DNA of 64,000 nucleotides from assembly GCA_020638735.1 (NCBI GenBank), contig JACKHZ010000008.1, positions 1 through 64,000 on the forward strand, in the 5' to 3' direction. The position numbers and the translations under genes were made by a program. The DNA is from Planctomycetota bacterium (lineage in GTDB: Bacteria; Planctomycetota; UBA1135; UBA2386). Position 1 is the stretch's first letter. Every line of letters begins with the position of its first letter. This document shows, in pieces, positions 1-12,113 of this stretch. The notes beneath the pieces are model-generated. The model searched no databases. It was given only the letters and a program-made list of their open reading frames with translations, and was not told the DNA's origin.

Positions 1-1461
1 GACCTCGACGCTGCCGGCCTGGATCTGTTCGACCGCCGTCGTCAGCTGCCGCGTGCGCTCCGTGCCGGTGCGCGCGGACTCGGTCGCGGTGCGGCTGTTG
101 TCGCTGGCCGATCGCACGTGGTCGGCGTTCTCGGTGGCCGACGCGGCGAGCTCTTCCATGGTCGCCGAGATCTCCTGCAGCGCGGCGGCCTGCTGCGAGG
201 CGCCGTCGGACAGTTCGTTGGCGTTCTCGCGCAGCGACGCGGTGTTGCGGTCGATGGCGCCCGCCACGACCAACAGCTCGCCGATCGTGCGATCCATGCG
301 TTCGAGGAAGCGGTCGCAGTGGGCCGCGGCGACGGCGAGCTCGTCGACGCCGCCCATGCCGAGCCGCTTGGTCAGGTCGCCGTCACCCTCGGCGATCGCT
401 TGCATGCGCGCGCCGAGCGCCGACAGGCGGCCGCCGAGGTTCTGCCGGAACCACATCCCGAGCCCGATGGCCGCGGCGACCGCGAACAGCATCGACGCCA
501 ACATCGTGGTGCGCAGCCCGTCGGCCGCCGCGACGCTGTCGGCGACGGCCGCCGCGACCTTGGCCGTCGACGCCTGCTCGAGGCGATCGACCGCGGAACG
601 CAGCGCCACCGCCGCCTCGCCGTAGGCGCGGCGCCTCGGCGGCAGGCGCTCGATCACCCCGGTGTAGGCCAGCATCAGCTGCTCGTGCGTCGCGAATTCG
701 CGGCGATACAGGTCGCTGAGCTTGACGTCGCCGAAGGCCGCCGGCGCCGCGACCTCGAAGGTCGGCGTCGCCAGCATGCGCGCCGCGGTCTCCCGCTGTT
801 CGGCCAGCGCCGCGACGATCGCCTCGTGCGACGCCTGCGGGTCGATGCCCGCCTCGAGCCGGCCGAGCGCGAGGTACTGGGCCAGCAGCGCGATGCGATT
901 CTCCATGCCACCGTCGGCCGCCTCCCACACCTGCGACAGGCCGCCGCCCCAGCTGTGCTGCCGGTCGGGGTCCTGTTCGAGCACCTCGACGGCGCCATCG
1001 CCGGCCGCTTCGATCACGGTGCTCAGCTCGTTGAAGCCGACCGTGTGCTCGTCGAGCAGCCGCTTGGCCTCCAGCATCGACGTGTGCGCTTCCAGCAACT
1101 GCTCCAGTCGCGCGCGGTAGCCGTCGACCGCGGCGCGCAGGTCGCGCAGCACGGCGGCGTCCACCAGCGTATGGCCGGTCAGCGCATCGAGCGACTCGTC
1201 GACGACGCGATCCGCCGCGGCGATGTCCTCTCGCGCCGCCGACCCGCCCCCCGCGGCAAGCGCCCGCTCGACGGCGAGCATCTGCGCGCCGACGCCCTCG
1301 GTCGCCTGCCCGGCGAGGCGCGCCACCTGCTGCGCCGGCCCGGCGAGGAACGCCTGTGAGTCGGCCATCGTCGAGTGCACGACGACGCCGGCCCCGCCGG
1401 CGACCAGCATCAGACCGACGACGACGGCGTTGTTGAGCAGGATCCTGGTGCGAAGCAGCAT
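1..1461 (-). CDS. Methyl-accepting chemotaxis protein, C-terminus cut by the window edge
   Basis: This is a membrane chemoreceptor that would signal through CheW/CheA. Only the first 487 codons are present. A transmembrane helix lies near residues 8-28, followed by a helical periplasmic domain rich in Ala and Glu. A second transmembrane helix lies near 316-337, then a HAMP region containing EGDGDLTKRL. The signalling coiled coil has started (ELSDGASQQAAALQEISATM), but the conserved hairpin tip lies beyond the edge. The ATG at 1461 starts just before the first membrane helix. The gene follows the porin on the same strand with a 22-base gap, so the two are probably co-transcribed. No che genes are nearby and the ligand is unknown. 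Confidence 0.9.
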   Translation of the reverse strand, partial: MLLRTRILLNNAVVVGLMLVAGGAGVVVHSTMADSQAFLAGPAQQVARLAGQATEGVGAQMLAVERALAAGGGSAAREDIAAADRVVDESLDALTGHTLVDAAVLRDLRAAVDGYRARLEQLLEAHTSMLEAKRLLDEHTVGFNELSTVIEAAGDGAVEVLEQDPDRQHSWGGGLSQVWEAADGGMENRIALLAQYLALGRLEAGIDPQASHEAIVAALAEQRETAARMLATPTFEVAAPAAFGDVKLSDLYRREFATHEQLMLAYTGVIERLPPRRRAYGEAAVALRSAVDRLEQASTAKVAAAVADSVAAADGLRTTMLASMLFAVAAAIGLGMWFRQNLGGRLSALGARMQAIAEGDGDLTKRLGMGGVDELAVAAAHCDRFLERMDRTIGELLVVAGAIDRNTASLRENANELSDGASQQAAALQEISATMEELAASATENADHVRSASDNSRTATESARTGTERTRQLTTAVEQIQAGSVEV

Positions 1462-1483
1462 GGGAGTGATTCCTCGGTCCGGT

Positions 1484-2723
1484 TCAGAACAGCATCTCGA
1501 CGCGAAGCAGCCCGACGAGCGCGTCGTCGACGCCGCTCAACCCGCCCGGGTTGGTGATGTACTGCAGCTCCGGCTTGAGGCTGACCGCCGGGGTCAGCTG
1601 GAACTTGTAGAGCAGCTCCAGGGCCAGCTCGTTCTCCGGCGTGCCGGCGCCGGCGGCGTCGCTCATGTCGGCGAGGAACGCGCCGAAGCCGAACACGTCG
1701 TAGTCGCGCCCCGGCAGCGGCCCGCGCCACTCGACGCCCAGCGCGTAGCTCGAGCCGCAGGCCGAGACCTGCGGGTCGGCGAAGCCGAGCGTGACGAAGG
1801 CGGCGAGGCCCTGGTCGTCCTCCTCGGTGGGGTTCTCGCGCCACAGGCGCTGCTCGACCGACACCCACAGGCCGCTGGTGCCGTCGTCGTTGCCGCCGTC
1901 GAACCTGGCGAAGTTGCCGGTGTCGTGGAACGCGCCGAGCGCCGCCCGGCCGCTGCCCCAGGTGCCGCCGCCGGACCAGGCGTAGCCGACCTCCGCGCAC
2001 AGGAACCAGGCGTTGGAGCGGTCGGAGCTGAAGAACGTCGCCGGCCCCTGCGTGCCGGTGTTGATGCCATCGGCCAGCGCGCCGTCGTAGATGGCCGCCC
2101 CGAAGTAGAAGCGGTCGCTCGGCGTGTAGAACACGTTCACCGACATCGCCGGGTTGGGATACGTCGGGTAGTTGACGATCGCCGGCGACACCGCCGCGGT
2201 CGAGTGCACGAACTCGCCGCTCGACTCGACGAAGCCGAACTCGCTGTTGAAGTCGACCTTGCCGACCTTGACGCGGAACTCGTCGAGCCACGTCTCGATC
2301 CACGTCTCGGCGATCTGCTTGAGGTCCGGGCCCTCGATGTTGCTGAGGCCCTGGAAGTCGCCGATGTTGCGGCTCGGGTCACGACCGACGTGGCTGTAGG
2401 CGTCGATGTAGGCGAGCGTGCGCGGCAGGCCGAGCAGCTGCTCGAGGTCGAAGGCGACGTTGACGTCGGTCAACGAAGCGAGCGCCGAGCGCCGACCGTA
2501 GTTGCCCGACCACGTGCCGGCATAGTCACCGACGTAGCCGGCCGCGAACTCGATGCCGTTGTCCTCCAGCCAGCTCCGCGCCCCGGCGAGGTCGCCGAAG
2601 CAGCGGGTCCATTGGGTGAACGGCGCGCCGCCGACCCACTCGCGCTCTGAGCCACCCTCCTGCGCCTCCAAGCCGCCGATGCACGCACAACGCCGCGGTG
2701 GCGATCGAGAAGACCCTCTTCAT
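1484..2723 (-). CDS. OprB-like carbohydrate-selective porin, signal peptide out of frame by one base
   Basis: This is an outer-membrane beta-barrel of the carbohydrate-selective porin (OprB) type, predicted to let sugars diffuse into the periplasm. The mature part (from about 2671) has features typical of the family: aromatic-rich strands such as FYFGAAIYDGAL, TLGFADPQ, VEWRGPLPGRDYDVFGFG and ELLYKFQLTPAVSLKPELQY, and a C-terminal Phe. The mature frame has no ATG, only a TTG. A good signal peptide (MKRVFSIATAALC) begins at ATG 2723 in a different frame. Removing one base near 2684 joins them into MKRVFSIATAALCCIGGLEA, which has a signal-peptidase-like end. The length of about 410 residues is normal for the family. 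It precedes a chemoreceptor gene. A sequencing insertion or a real null mutation are both possible. Confidence 0.8.
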
Positions 2724-2907
2724 CTCCTGCATCTCTCCTGTTCGCGGTCCCTGGTGACCCGCGTCGCGTCACCCATCGGTCCGTCGCGACACGCGACCGA
2801 AGCGATTCCATCCTCGAGCAGCCCGCCCGGGGGAATTCTCCGTTGGCCCTTCGGCCCAGCCGGACAGCGGTCCGATAGGCCGCGGCGGAGAGCACCGCGC
2901 AACCGAT

Positions 2908-4473
2908 ATGGTGAACGAGAACACGCCTGCAGGCCGTCGCCGTCCATTGTCCCTGCAGCTGATGCTGCTCACCGGCCTGCCGCTCGTCACCGCCATCGCG
3001 ATCGGCACGGTCGGCGCGCTCGGCGTCGGCAGCATGCACCGCCAGATCGTCGACGTCGCGTCGTGCCAGCTGCCGGCGACGCGGCGCATGGGGCTGACCG
3101 ACATGTGCCACGACGGCCTGATGGGCTGCGGCTATCGCGCCATCGTGCTCGCCGAACAGGGCGACACTGCAGGCTCGCAGCAGACGGTCGAGGAGGCGCG
3201 CGCCTTCCAGGCTTCGTTCCGCGAGCACCTCGACGCGCTGCAGGAGCTGCCGCTGTATCCGCCGACCCGCGCGGCGATGGACGCGGCGCGGCCGAAGGTC
3301 GAGGCCTACGCCGCGCTCGGGCTCGAGGTCGCACGCGTGGCGTCCGAGCAGGGCGCGACCGCGGCCAGCGCGATGATGCCGCGCTTCCAGGCGGCGTTCG
3401 ACGAGCTCGAGGAGGCGCTCGGCGCGCTCGGCGAGCTGGTCGAACAGGACGCCGCCACCGCCAGCGCGAGCGCCGTGGCCGCGGCCGACGAGACCAGGAC
3501 CTGGCTCGTCGGGCTGACCGCCGCGGGCTTCCTGCTCAGCGCCTTCGTCTGCATGCTCGCCGGACGCCGGCTGGTGCGGCGCATCGGCAGCCTGTCGGCG
3601 GCGACCCGGGTCGTCGCCGAGGGCGACCTGACGGCGGTGGCCGAGGTCAGCGGCAACGACGAGATCCAGGACCTCGCCCAGTCGATCACGCGCATGGTGC
3701 AGGCGCTGAAGCAGACGCTGCGTCAGGTGCAGGAGAGCAGCGACCAGGGCCTGGACCACGCGTCGCGCATGGCCGACGCGAGCCGCGTCATCGCCGAGCG
3801 CGCCAGCCGCCAGGCATCCAGCATCGAAGAGGCCACCGCCTCGGTGCAGGAGATCGCCGCGGCCGTCGAGATGAACTCCAAGCTGCTGTGCGACGTCAAC
3901 GAGCTGGCTGCGAAGTCGAACCAGAGCACGTCGAAGGGCCGCAGCGAGCTGGCCTCGGTGGTGACGGCGATGACCGAGATCGACCAGGCGAGCACGGAGG
4001 TGGCGAAGGTGATCCAGGTGATCGACGACATCGCGTTCCAGACCAACCTGCTGGCGCTGAACGCGGCGGTCGAGGCGGCGCGCGCGGGCGAGGCCGGCAA
4101 GGGCTTCGCCGTGGTCGCCGAGGAGGTGCGCAGCCTCGCCCAGCGCGCGGCGACCGCGGCGCGCGACACCGCGCAGATGATCGAGACGTCGCGCCAGCGC
4201 GCCGACCAGGGCGTGTCCGTCGCGCAGCGCGCCGCCGAGGTGTTCACCGGCATCGAGCAGGACTCGGAGCGCGTCGCGCGCCTGCTCGACGAGATGGCCA
4301 CGGCGGCAGCCGAGGTCACGTCGCAGGCCGACTCGGTGCGCAACGACCTGCAGACCGTCGCCGGGGCCACCCAGGACGCCGCCGGCGACGCCGACACCCT
4401 GGCCCGCATCGCCGAAGACAGCCAGAGCACGGTGCGCGAGCTGCGCGACCGGGTCAGCGCGTTCCGCACCTGA
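2908..4473 (+). CDS. Methyl-accepting chemotaxis protein
   Basis: This is a complete 521-residue chemoreceptor. A transmembrane helix at about 15-36 and another at about 198-222 enclose a four-helix-type periplasmic sensor domain of about 160 residues. That domain contains CHDGLMGCGYRAIVLAEQGD, which includes two Cys. A HAMP domain follows (about 220-272, with VVAEGDLTAVAEVSGNDEI). The cytoplasmic signalling domain has the highly conserved hairpin tip at about 371-415 (IDDIAFQTNLLALNAAVEAA, then GKGFAVVAEEVRSLAQR). No C-terminal CheR-docking pentapeptide is seen. It is transcribed divergently from the porin/receptor pair. The ATG at 2908 lies directly before the positively charged start and first helix. 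Confidence 0.93.
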   Translation: MVNENTPAGRRRPLSLQLMLLTGLPLVTAIAIGTVGALGVGSMHRQIVDVASCQLPATRRMGLTDMCHDGLMGCGYRAIVLAEQGDTAGSQQTVEEARAFQASFREHLDALQELPLYPPTRAAMDAARPKVEAYAALGLEVARVASEQGATAASAMMPRFQAAFDELEEALGALGELVEQDAATASASAVAAADETRTWLVGLTAAGFLLSAFVCMLAGRRLVRRIGSLSAATRVVAEGDLTAVAEVSGNDEIQDLAQSITRMVQALKQTLRQVQESSDQGLDHASRMADASRVIAERASRQASSIEEATASVQEIAAAVEMNSKLLCDVNELAAKSNQSTSKGRSELASVVTAMTEIDQASTEVAKVIQVIDDIAFQTNLLALNAAVEAARAGEAGKGFAVVAEEVRSLAQRAATAARDTAQMIETSRQRADQGVSVAQRAAEVFTGIEQDSERVARLLDEMATAAAEVTSQADSVRNDLQTVAGATQDAAGDADTLARIAEDSQSTVRELRDRVSAFRT

Positions 4474-4541
4474 ACCGCGCCCGGGACGGAGCGGAAAGGG
4501 CGGGGCCGGCGCGCCGGCAGCCGCTATCCTGCTCGCCCCGC

Positions 4542-6110
4542 ATGACCCGCCGAACCGCAGCAGCCCTGATGATCACGCGCGGCCAGGGCCGCGACCTGAG
4601 GGTGTTCCTCGCCGAGCGCGCGCCCGAGCTGCGCTTCTTCGGCGGCTACTGGGCGCTGCCCGGCGGCACCGTCGGCGCCGAGGACCGGCTCGACGACGCC
4701 GACGAACGCACCGCGTTGCAGCGCTGCGCGGACCGCGAGCTGTTCGAGGAGCTGGGCCTGCTGCGGCACGAGCTGCCGCTGCAGCGCGGCGACGCGCAGG
4801 CGCTCCGCCAGCTGCGCCAGGAGCTGCTGCAGTACGAGCAGCAGGACGGCGCCGCACCCGCCGACTCGCCGTGGCTCCGCGCCATCGCCGGGGCCACGGC
4901 GCCGCTGCCGCTGCGCGAGCTGTGCCGCATCGAGACGCCGGCGTTCGCGCCGGTGCGCTACGACACGGTCTTCTTCCAGGTGCCGCTGGAGGACTGCGTC
5001 GGCGGCACCGGCGGCCACCTGCCAGACGTCTGGGAGGGCGAACTCGTGAAGGGCCGCTTCTGGCTGCCGACGCAGGCGCTCGCCTCGTGGCGCAACGGCG
5101 ACCTGCTGCTGGTCCCGCCGGTCGTGATCCTGCTCGAGCACCTGGCGCGCGCCGCCGACTTCGAGCACTTCGCCCGCGAGATCGCCAGCACCTCGGCCGG
5201 CTACGCGCGCGGCAACCTGCACCAGGTGCGCTTCTCGCCGGGTGTCGTGCTGGCGCCGCTGGAGACGCCGACGCTGCCGCCGGCCACCACCACCAACTGC
5301 TACGTGGTCGGCAACGAGAAGCTGTGGGTCGTCGACCCAGGCTCCCCGGATCCGGGCGAACAGCAGCGCCTGCTGCACCTGCTCGACGAGCTGGCGGTCG
5401 ACGGGCGCGAGCTCGCCGGCGTGCTGCTCACCCACCACCACCCCGACCACACCGGCGGCGCGCAGGCGCTGTGCGAGGCGCGCGGCCTGCGGGCCTTCGG
5501 CCATCACCTGACCCTCGAACGCATCGGCCGCAACATCCCGCGCGGCGACGTGCTCGACGACGGCAGCCGGCTGCCGCTCGGCACCGCGCCGGACGGCCAA
5601 CGCCACTGGCACCTCGAGGCGCTGCACACCCCCGGCCACGACCGCGGCCACCTGTGCTTCCGCGAGTCCCGCTACGGCGCGATGCTGGTGGGCGACATGC
5701 TGTCGACGGTCAGCACGATCATCGTCGATCCGCCCGAAGGCCACCTCGCGACCTACCTGCAGAGCCTGGAGCGGCTCGGTGCGCAGCCGATCTCGACCCT
5801 CTACCCGGCGCACGGCCCGGCGCTGCGCGACGGCGAGCGGCTGGTGCAGAAGTACCTGCGGCACCGCCGACAGCGCGAGGTCGGGCTGCTGAAGGCGCTC
5901 GCCGAAGCCCCGGGAACGCTCGACGAGCTGCTGCCGAAGGTCTACTGGGACGCCGATCCGCGGCTGTTCCCGTTCGCCGCGCGCTCGCTGCAGGCTGGCC
6001 TCGACAAGCTCGCCGAGGAAGGCCGCGCGGCGATGGACGCCGACGGCCGGTGGCGCAGCAGCGGCGGCGCGGCAGCCGGGGACCGCGACGCCGCGCGACC
6101 GTCGTCATGA
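4542..6110 (+). CDS. Nudix hydrolase / metallo-beta-lactamase fold fusion protein
   Basis: This is a 522-residue two-domain cytoplasmic enzyme. The N-terminal half is a Nudix domain with a Nudix box read as GGTVGAEDR followed by CADRELFEELGLL (about 64-72). Such domains usually cleave nucleoside diphosphates linked to another group, including CoA esters. From about residue 235 there is a metallo-beta-lactamase domain of the LACTB2/glyoxalase-II type. Its metal ligands are THHHPDHTGG (about 297-306), HTPGHDRGH, VGDMLS and LYPAHG. A C-terminal helical tail contains the LLPKVYWD-type segment seen in LACTB2-like proteins. The stop codon overlaps the next gene's start (ATGA), implying coupled translation. 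The substrate cannot be read from sequence. RNase-like, thioesterase or nucleotide-sanitation roles are all possible. Confidence 0.88.
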   Translation: MTRRTAAALMITRGQGRDLRVFLAERAPELRFFGGYWALPGGTVGAEDRLDDADERTALQRCADRELFEELGLLRHELPLQRGDAQALRQLRQELLQYEQQDGAAPADSPWLRAIAGATAPLPLRELCRIETPAFAPVRYDTVFFQVPLEDCVGGTGGHLPDVWEGELVKGRFWLPTQALASWRNGDLLLVPPVVILLEHLARAADFEHFAREIASTSAGYARGNLHQVRFSPGVVLAPLETPTLPPATTTNCYVVGNEKLWVVDPGSPDPGEQQRLLHLLDELAVDGRELAGVLLTHHHPDHTGGAQALCEARGLRAFGHHLTLERIGRNIPRGDVLDDGSRLPLGTAPDGQRHWHLEALHTPGHDRGHLCFRESRYGAMLVGDMLSTVSTIIVDPPEGHLATYLQSLERLGAQPISTLYPAHGPALRDGERLVQKYLRHRRQREVGLLKALAEAPGTLDELLPKVYWDADPRLFPFAARSLQAGLDKLAEEGRAAMDADGRWRSSGGAAAGDRDAARPSS

Positions 6111-6652
6111 GCTCGCTGCGCTCCGTCTGTGTCTACTGCGGTGCGCGCCCGGGCGCCGATCCGGCGTTCCTCGCCGCGGCCGATCAGCTCGGCGACGCGC
6201 TCGCGCAGCGCTCGCTGCGCCTGGTCTACGGCGGCGGCAGCACCGGCATGATGGGCCGCATCGCCGACCGCGTACTGCAGCGCGGCGGCGCGGTCACCGG
6301 CGTGATCCCGCGTCACCTGATGCGGCCGGAGCTCGCGCACGCCGGCTTGACCGAGCTCGTCGTCACGGCCGACATGCACGAACGCAAGGCGACCATGGCG
6401 GCGCGCGCCGACGCGTTCGTCGCGCTGCCGGGCGGCCTCGGCACGATGGAGGAGCTGTTCGAGACCTGGACCTGGGGCCAGCTCGAGCTGCACGACAAGC
6501 CGCTCGGGCTGCTCGACGTCGCCGGCTACTACGCGCCGCTGGTGGCCTTCCTCGACCACGCCGTCGCGCAGGGCTTCGTCGCCCCGACGCACCGCGCGAT
6601 GCTGCACACTGCCGACGACGCGGCGACCCTGCTCGACCTGCTCGGGCGCTGA
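6107..6652 (+). CDS. LOG family protein (TIGR00730-type Rossmann fold)
   Basis: This is a 181-residue protein of the LOG / lysine-decarboxylase-like family. Its members hydrolyse nucleoside 5'-monophosphates to base plus ribose 5-phosphate; the plant members activate cytokinins. The family motifs are clear: YGGGSTGMMG at about 41-50 and PGGLGTMEELFE at about 107-118, which carry the catalytic Arg/Glu environment. The length is typical. It starts at an ATG overlapping the stop of the Nudix-MBL fusion and converges on the YchJ-like gene downstream. The coupling suggests both proteins act on nucleotide-derived substrates, which is an inference. Confidence 0.9.
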   Translation: MSSLRSVCVYCGARPGADPAFLAAADQLGDALAQRSLRLVYGGGSTGMMGRIADRVLQRGGAVTGVIPRHLMRPELAHAGLTELVVTADMHERKATMAARADAFVALPGGLGTMEELFETWTWGQLELHDKPLGLLDVAGYYAPLVAFLDHAVAQGFVAPTHRAMLHTADDAATLLDLLGR

Positions 6653-6676
6653 GGTCCGGTCGACCCTGCGACCTCA
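6650..6676. terminator. Short inverted repeat between convergent genes, possible bidirectional terminator
   Basis: TGAGGTC (6650-6656) and GACCTCA (6670-6676) form a perfect 7-base stem with a 13-base loop. The arms contain the stop codons of the LOG gene and of the convergent YchJ-like gene. No T-run follows, so this is a weak call. Confidence 0.3.
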
Positions 6677-7174
6677 GACCGTCGCGCCGGGCTTGCCGCA
6701 GCACTTCTTGAACTTCTTGCCGCTGCCGCACGAGCACGGCTCGTTGGGGCCGACCTTGCGCTCGGTGCGCTTGAACGGCCGCGGCTTGACCTCGACGCCG
6801 TCGACGAAGTACCAGACGCCGTCCTCCTTGCGGAAGCTCGCCACCTCGTGGTGGGTGATGTCCTCGCCGCCCATCGTGTAGTAGGCCTTGAACGACACGA
6901 AGCCCTCGGTGTCGTCCTCGCCACCCTGCTGCGTCTCGAGCACCTCCATGCGGTGCCACTGCGCCTTCTTCGACCACTGCTCGGTGGCGTCGCGGTCGAC
7001 GAACTGGCGGCCGTCGGGCGACTGGCTGTCGACGATCCAGTCGACGTGGCCGAGCGCGTAGGCGCTGTAGCGGGAGCGCATCAGCTCCTCGGCGGTCTTC
7101 GCCTGGCGCTGCTGGGTGATGATCGGTTCGCAGCAGCTGGCGTAGTCGCTACCGCTCGTGCACGGACATTGCAT
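6674..7174 (-). CDS. YchJ/UPF0225-like protein with SEC-C zinc motifs
   Basis: This is a 166-residue cytoplasmic protein of the YchJ family. A Cys-rich N-terminal motif (CPCTSGSDYASCC, about 3-15) is followed by an NTF2-like body (ELMRSRYSAYALGHVDWIVD, then TEGFVSFKAYY and GVWYFVDG). The C-terminus has a SEC-C zinc-binding motif, PCSCGSGKKFKKCC, also present at the end of SecA in this window. The ATG at 7174 puts the first Cys motif at the N-terminus as in the family; an upstream TTG is less likely. Its molecular role is unknown. The stop lies in the arm of a small inverted repeat shared with the convergent gene. Confidence 0.88.
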   Translation of the reverse strand: MQCPCTSGSDYASCCEPIITQQRQAKTAEELMRSRYSAYALGHVDWIVDSQSPDGRQFVDRDATEQWSKKAQWHRMEVLETQQGGEDDTEGFVSFKAYYTMGGEDITHHEVASFRKEDGVWYFVDGVEVKPRPFKRTERKVGPNEPCSCGSGKKFKKCCGKPGATV

Positions 7175-7206
7175 CGGCGGAACGCTAGCCGGCCGGCCGG
7201 CCGCGC

Positions 7207-8588
7207 TCAACGGGCCGTCGGCGCCACGCCGAGCAGGTCCTCCACCAGCTCCAGCGTGCGGCGCGTCGCGCCCTGGTTGTCGGCGATCACCTGCCGGGCG
7301 CGGGCGCCGAGCGCCTGCCGCGCCGCGTCGTCGCGCAAGAGCCGGTCGAGCGCCGCCGGGAACTCGGCCGGCGCGCCCACCTGCACCACGCCTTCGGCCG
7401 CCAGCAGCAGCTCGACGTCACGGCGGAAGTTGGTGGTGTGCGGCCCGAACAGCACCGCGCGGCCGAGCGCCGCCGGCTCGAGCATGTTCTGGCCGCCGTG
7501 CGGGATCAGGCTGCCGCCGACGAAGGCCACGTCGCAGGCGGCGTAGAAGCGCTGCAGCTGGCCGATGGTGTCCACCACGACGACGTCCGAGGCGCCGAGC
7601 GGCGGCCAGTCGCGCCGCTCGCGCAGCTCGCTCCAACGCACGGCGCGGCGACCGCGCTGCTCGACGACCTCGCAGACCGCCGTCGAGCGCTCGGGGTGAC
7701 GCGGCACCAGCACCACGCGCACCGGCGGACCGTCGGGCGTCGCCGCCGACGCCGCCACCGCGTCGAGCACCTGCGCCTCCTCGTCGTCGTGCGTCGAGCC
7801 GGCGACCAGCACGCGCGCGTCGCCGCTGGCGAGCCAGCGCCGCAACGCGTCGGCGCCTTCCTGGTGGCGCCCCAGCACGACGCTGTCGTACTTCATGTTG
7901 CCGGTGACGAACACGCGCGCCGGATCGACGCCGAGCTGCAGCAGGCGCTCGCGGTAGACCCGGTCCTGCACGCAGTACTTGCTGATCAGGTCCAGCTGCG
8001 GCAAGAGCCCGCGCGCGAGGCGGTAGCCCTTGAAGGTGCGCTCGCTGATGCGGCCGTTGATGACCGCGACCGGCACGTCGCGGTTGCGCGCCGCCTGCAG
8101 GAAGTTCGGCCAGATCTCGAGCTCCATCAGCAAGACGCAGCGCGGCCGCAGCCGCCGCAGCGCGCGCGCCGGGAAGTTCGCGAAGTCGAGCGGGTAGAAC
8201 ACCACCGGCAGGTCCGGGTACTCCTGCTGCGCGACCAGCCGGCCATTGGGCGTCGTCGTCGAGACGATCAGGTCGAGGTCGGGGCGGGCGCGGCGCAGCT
8301 CGGCGACGAAGTCGCTGGCCGCCTTGACCTCGCCGACCGAGACGCCGTGGATCCAGATCAGCGGGCGCTCGCCGAGGCGGCGGGCGACGAAGCCCATTCG
8401 CTCGCGCAGGTTGGTGCGGCGGCCGGAGCGCGCGAACGCGAGCCGCCACACCAGCACGGGGCTGTAGAGCAGGAACAGCAGCGCGAACAGCGGCTGGTAG
8501 ACGGCCATCGTCATCCAGCCGCGCAGGCCGCTGCGCTGCATGGGCAGCGGCGGCACCGCGGGGCCGTCGTTCGCGGACGGCGCGTGCA

Positions 8589-8589
<1 letters not shown>
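7207..8589 (-). CDS. waaA: 3-deoxy-D-manno-octulosonic acid (Kdo) transferase
   Basis: This is a 460-residue inner-membrane-bound glycosyltransferase that adds Kdo to the lipid A precursor. An N-terminal membrane anchor (LFALLFLLYSPVLVWRLAF) is followed by the Glycos_transf_N domain with WIHGVSVGEVKAA, TTTPNGRLVA, YPLDF and LMELEIWPNF. The C-terminal GT-B half has VLVPRHPER, FVGGSLIPHGGQNMLEPAA and FGPHTTNFRRD. The ATG at 8589 overlaps the TGA of secA (TGATG), but later Met codons (8538 and beyond) could also be used. Its presence implies Kdo-containing lipopolysaccharide or at least lipid A in this organism. Confidence 0.93.
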
Positions 8590-11646
<3,057 letters not shown>

Positions 11647-11768
11647 GACGGACGGAATGTGTGTGGGGTGTCGGCGCCGGGCCGCCGGACGGCGACCCGG
11701 CGCCCGGACGCGACGACGCGCGCCCGAGATGCGGGGACGGGGACGACGCGGCGGCGCGAGGCCGCCCG

Positions 11769-12113
11769 TCAGGCCGTCGGCGCGCGCGGCGGCAGCCCCG
11801 TGCGTGTCCACGCGGCGCTGGCGCGGCACCGGCCGCGGCCGCGCCGCCGTGTGCGACGACGCGCGCGCAGCCGGGCCGCGCGCTCGGCGCCTTCCTCGGC
11901 CCGCGCGACGCGCCGCGCGCTGCCGACGGTCTGGCAGGCGACGGGCTCGCCAGCAGCGGGCGCGCCGACTTCGACGGGCCAGCCGGCCGTCGCCAGCAGC
12001 AGCACCAGCAGCACCGCCGAGACGAAGGAGTTGGCGCGGCTGCGCGCTGCCGGCGAACGCTGCGCCGGTGCGCGCTGGGTCACGACCCGCGGCACTGCGA
12101 GGCGGTCGATCAT
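11769..12113 (-). CDS. Small predicted membrane ORF, unrecognised
   Basis: This is a 114-codon frame whose ATG overlaps the stop of the response regulator (ATGA), as is common for real genes here. It has one hydrophobic stretch at about residues 29-45 (SFVSAVLLVLLLATAGW), which could be a signal anchor. The C-terminal half is a low-complexity Arg/Ala tract that looks more like a shadow frame. Either it is a short membrane protein or only the first part is real. I do not recognise it. The remaining bases to secA (11647-11768) show nothing else. Confidence 0.35.
   Translation of the reverse strand: MIDRLAVPRVVTQRAPAQRSPAARSRANSFVSAVLLVLLLATAGWPVEVGAPAAGEPVACQTVGSARRVARAEEGAERAARLRARRRTRRRGRGRCRASAAWTRTGLPPRAPTA

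Noticed and set aside
2553..4541. Long open plus-strand frame upstream of the Nudix fusion
   Set aside because: It is a shadow of the chemoreceptor frame; the protein is Arg/Ala low complexity and the real start is ATG 4542.
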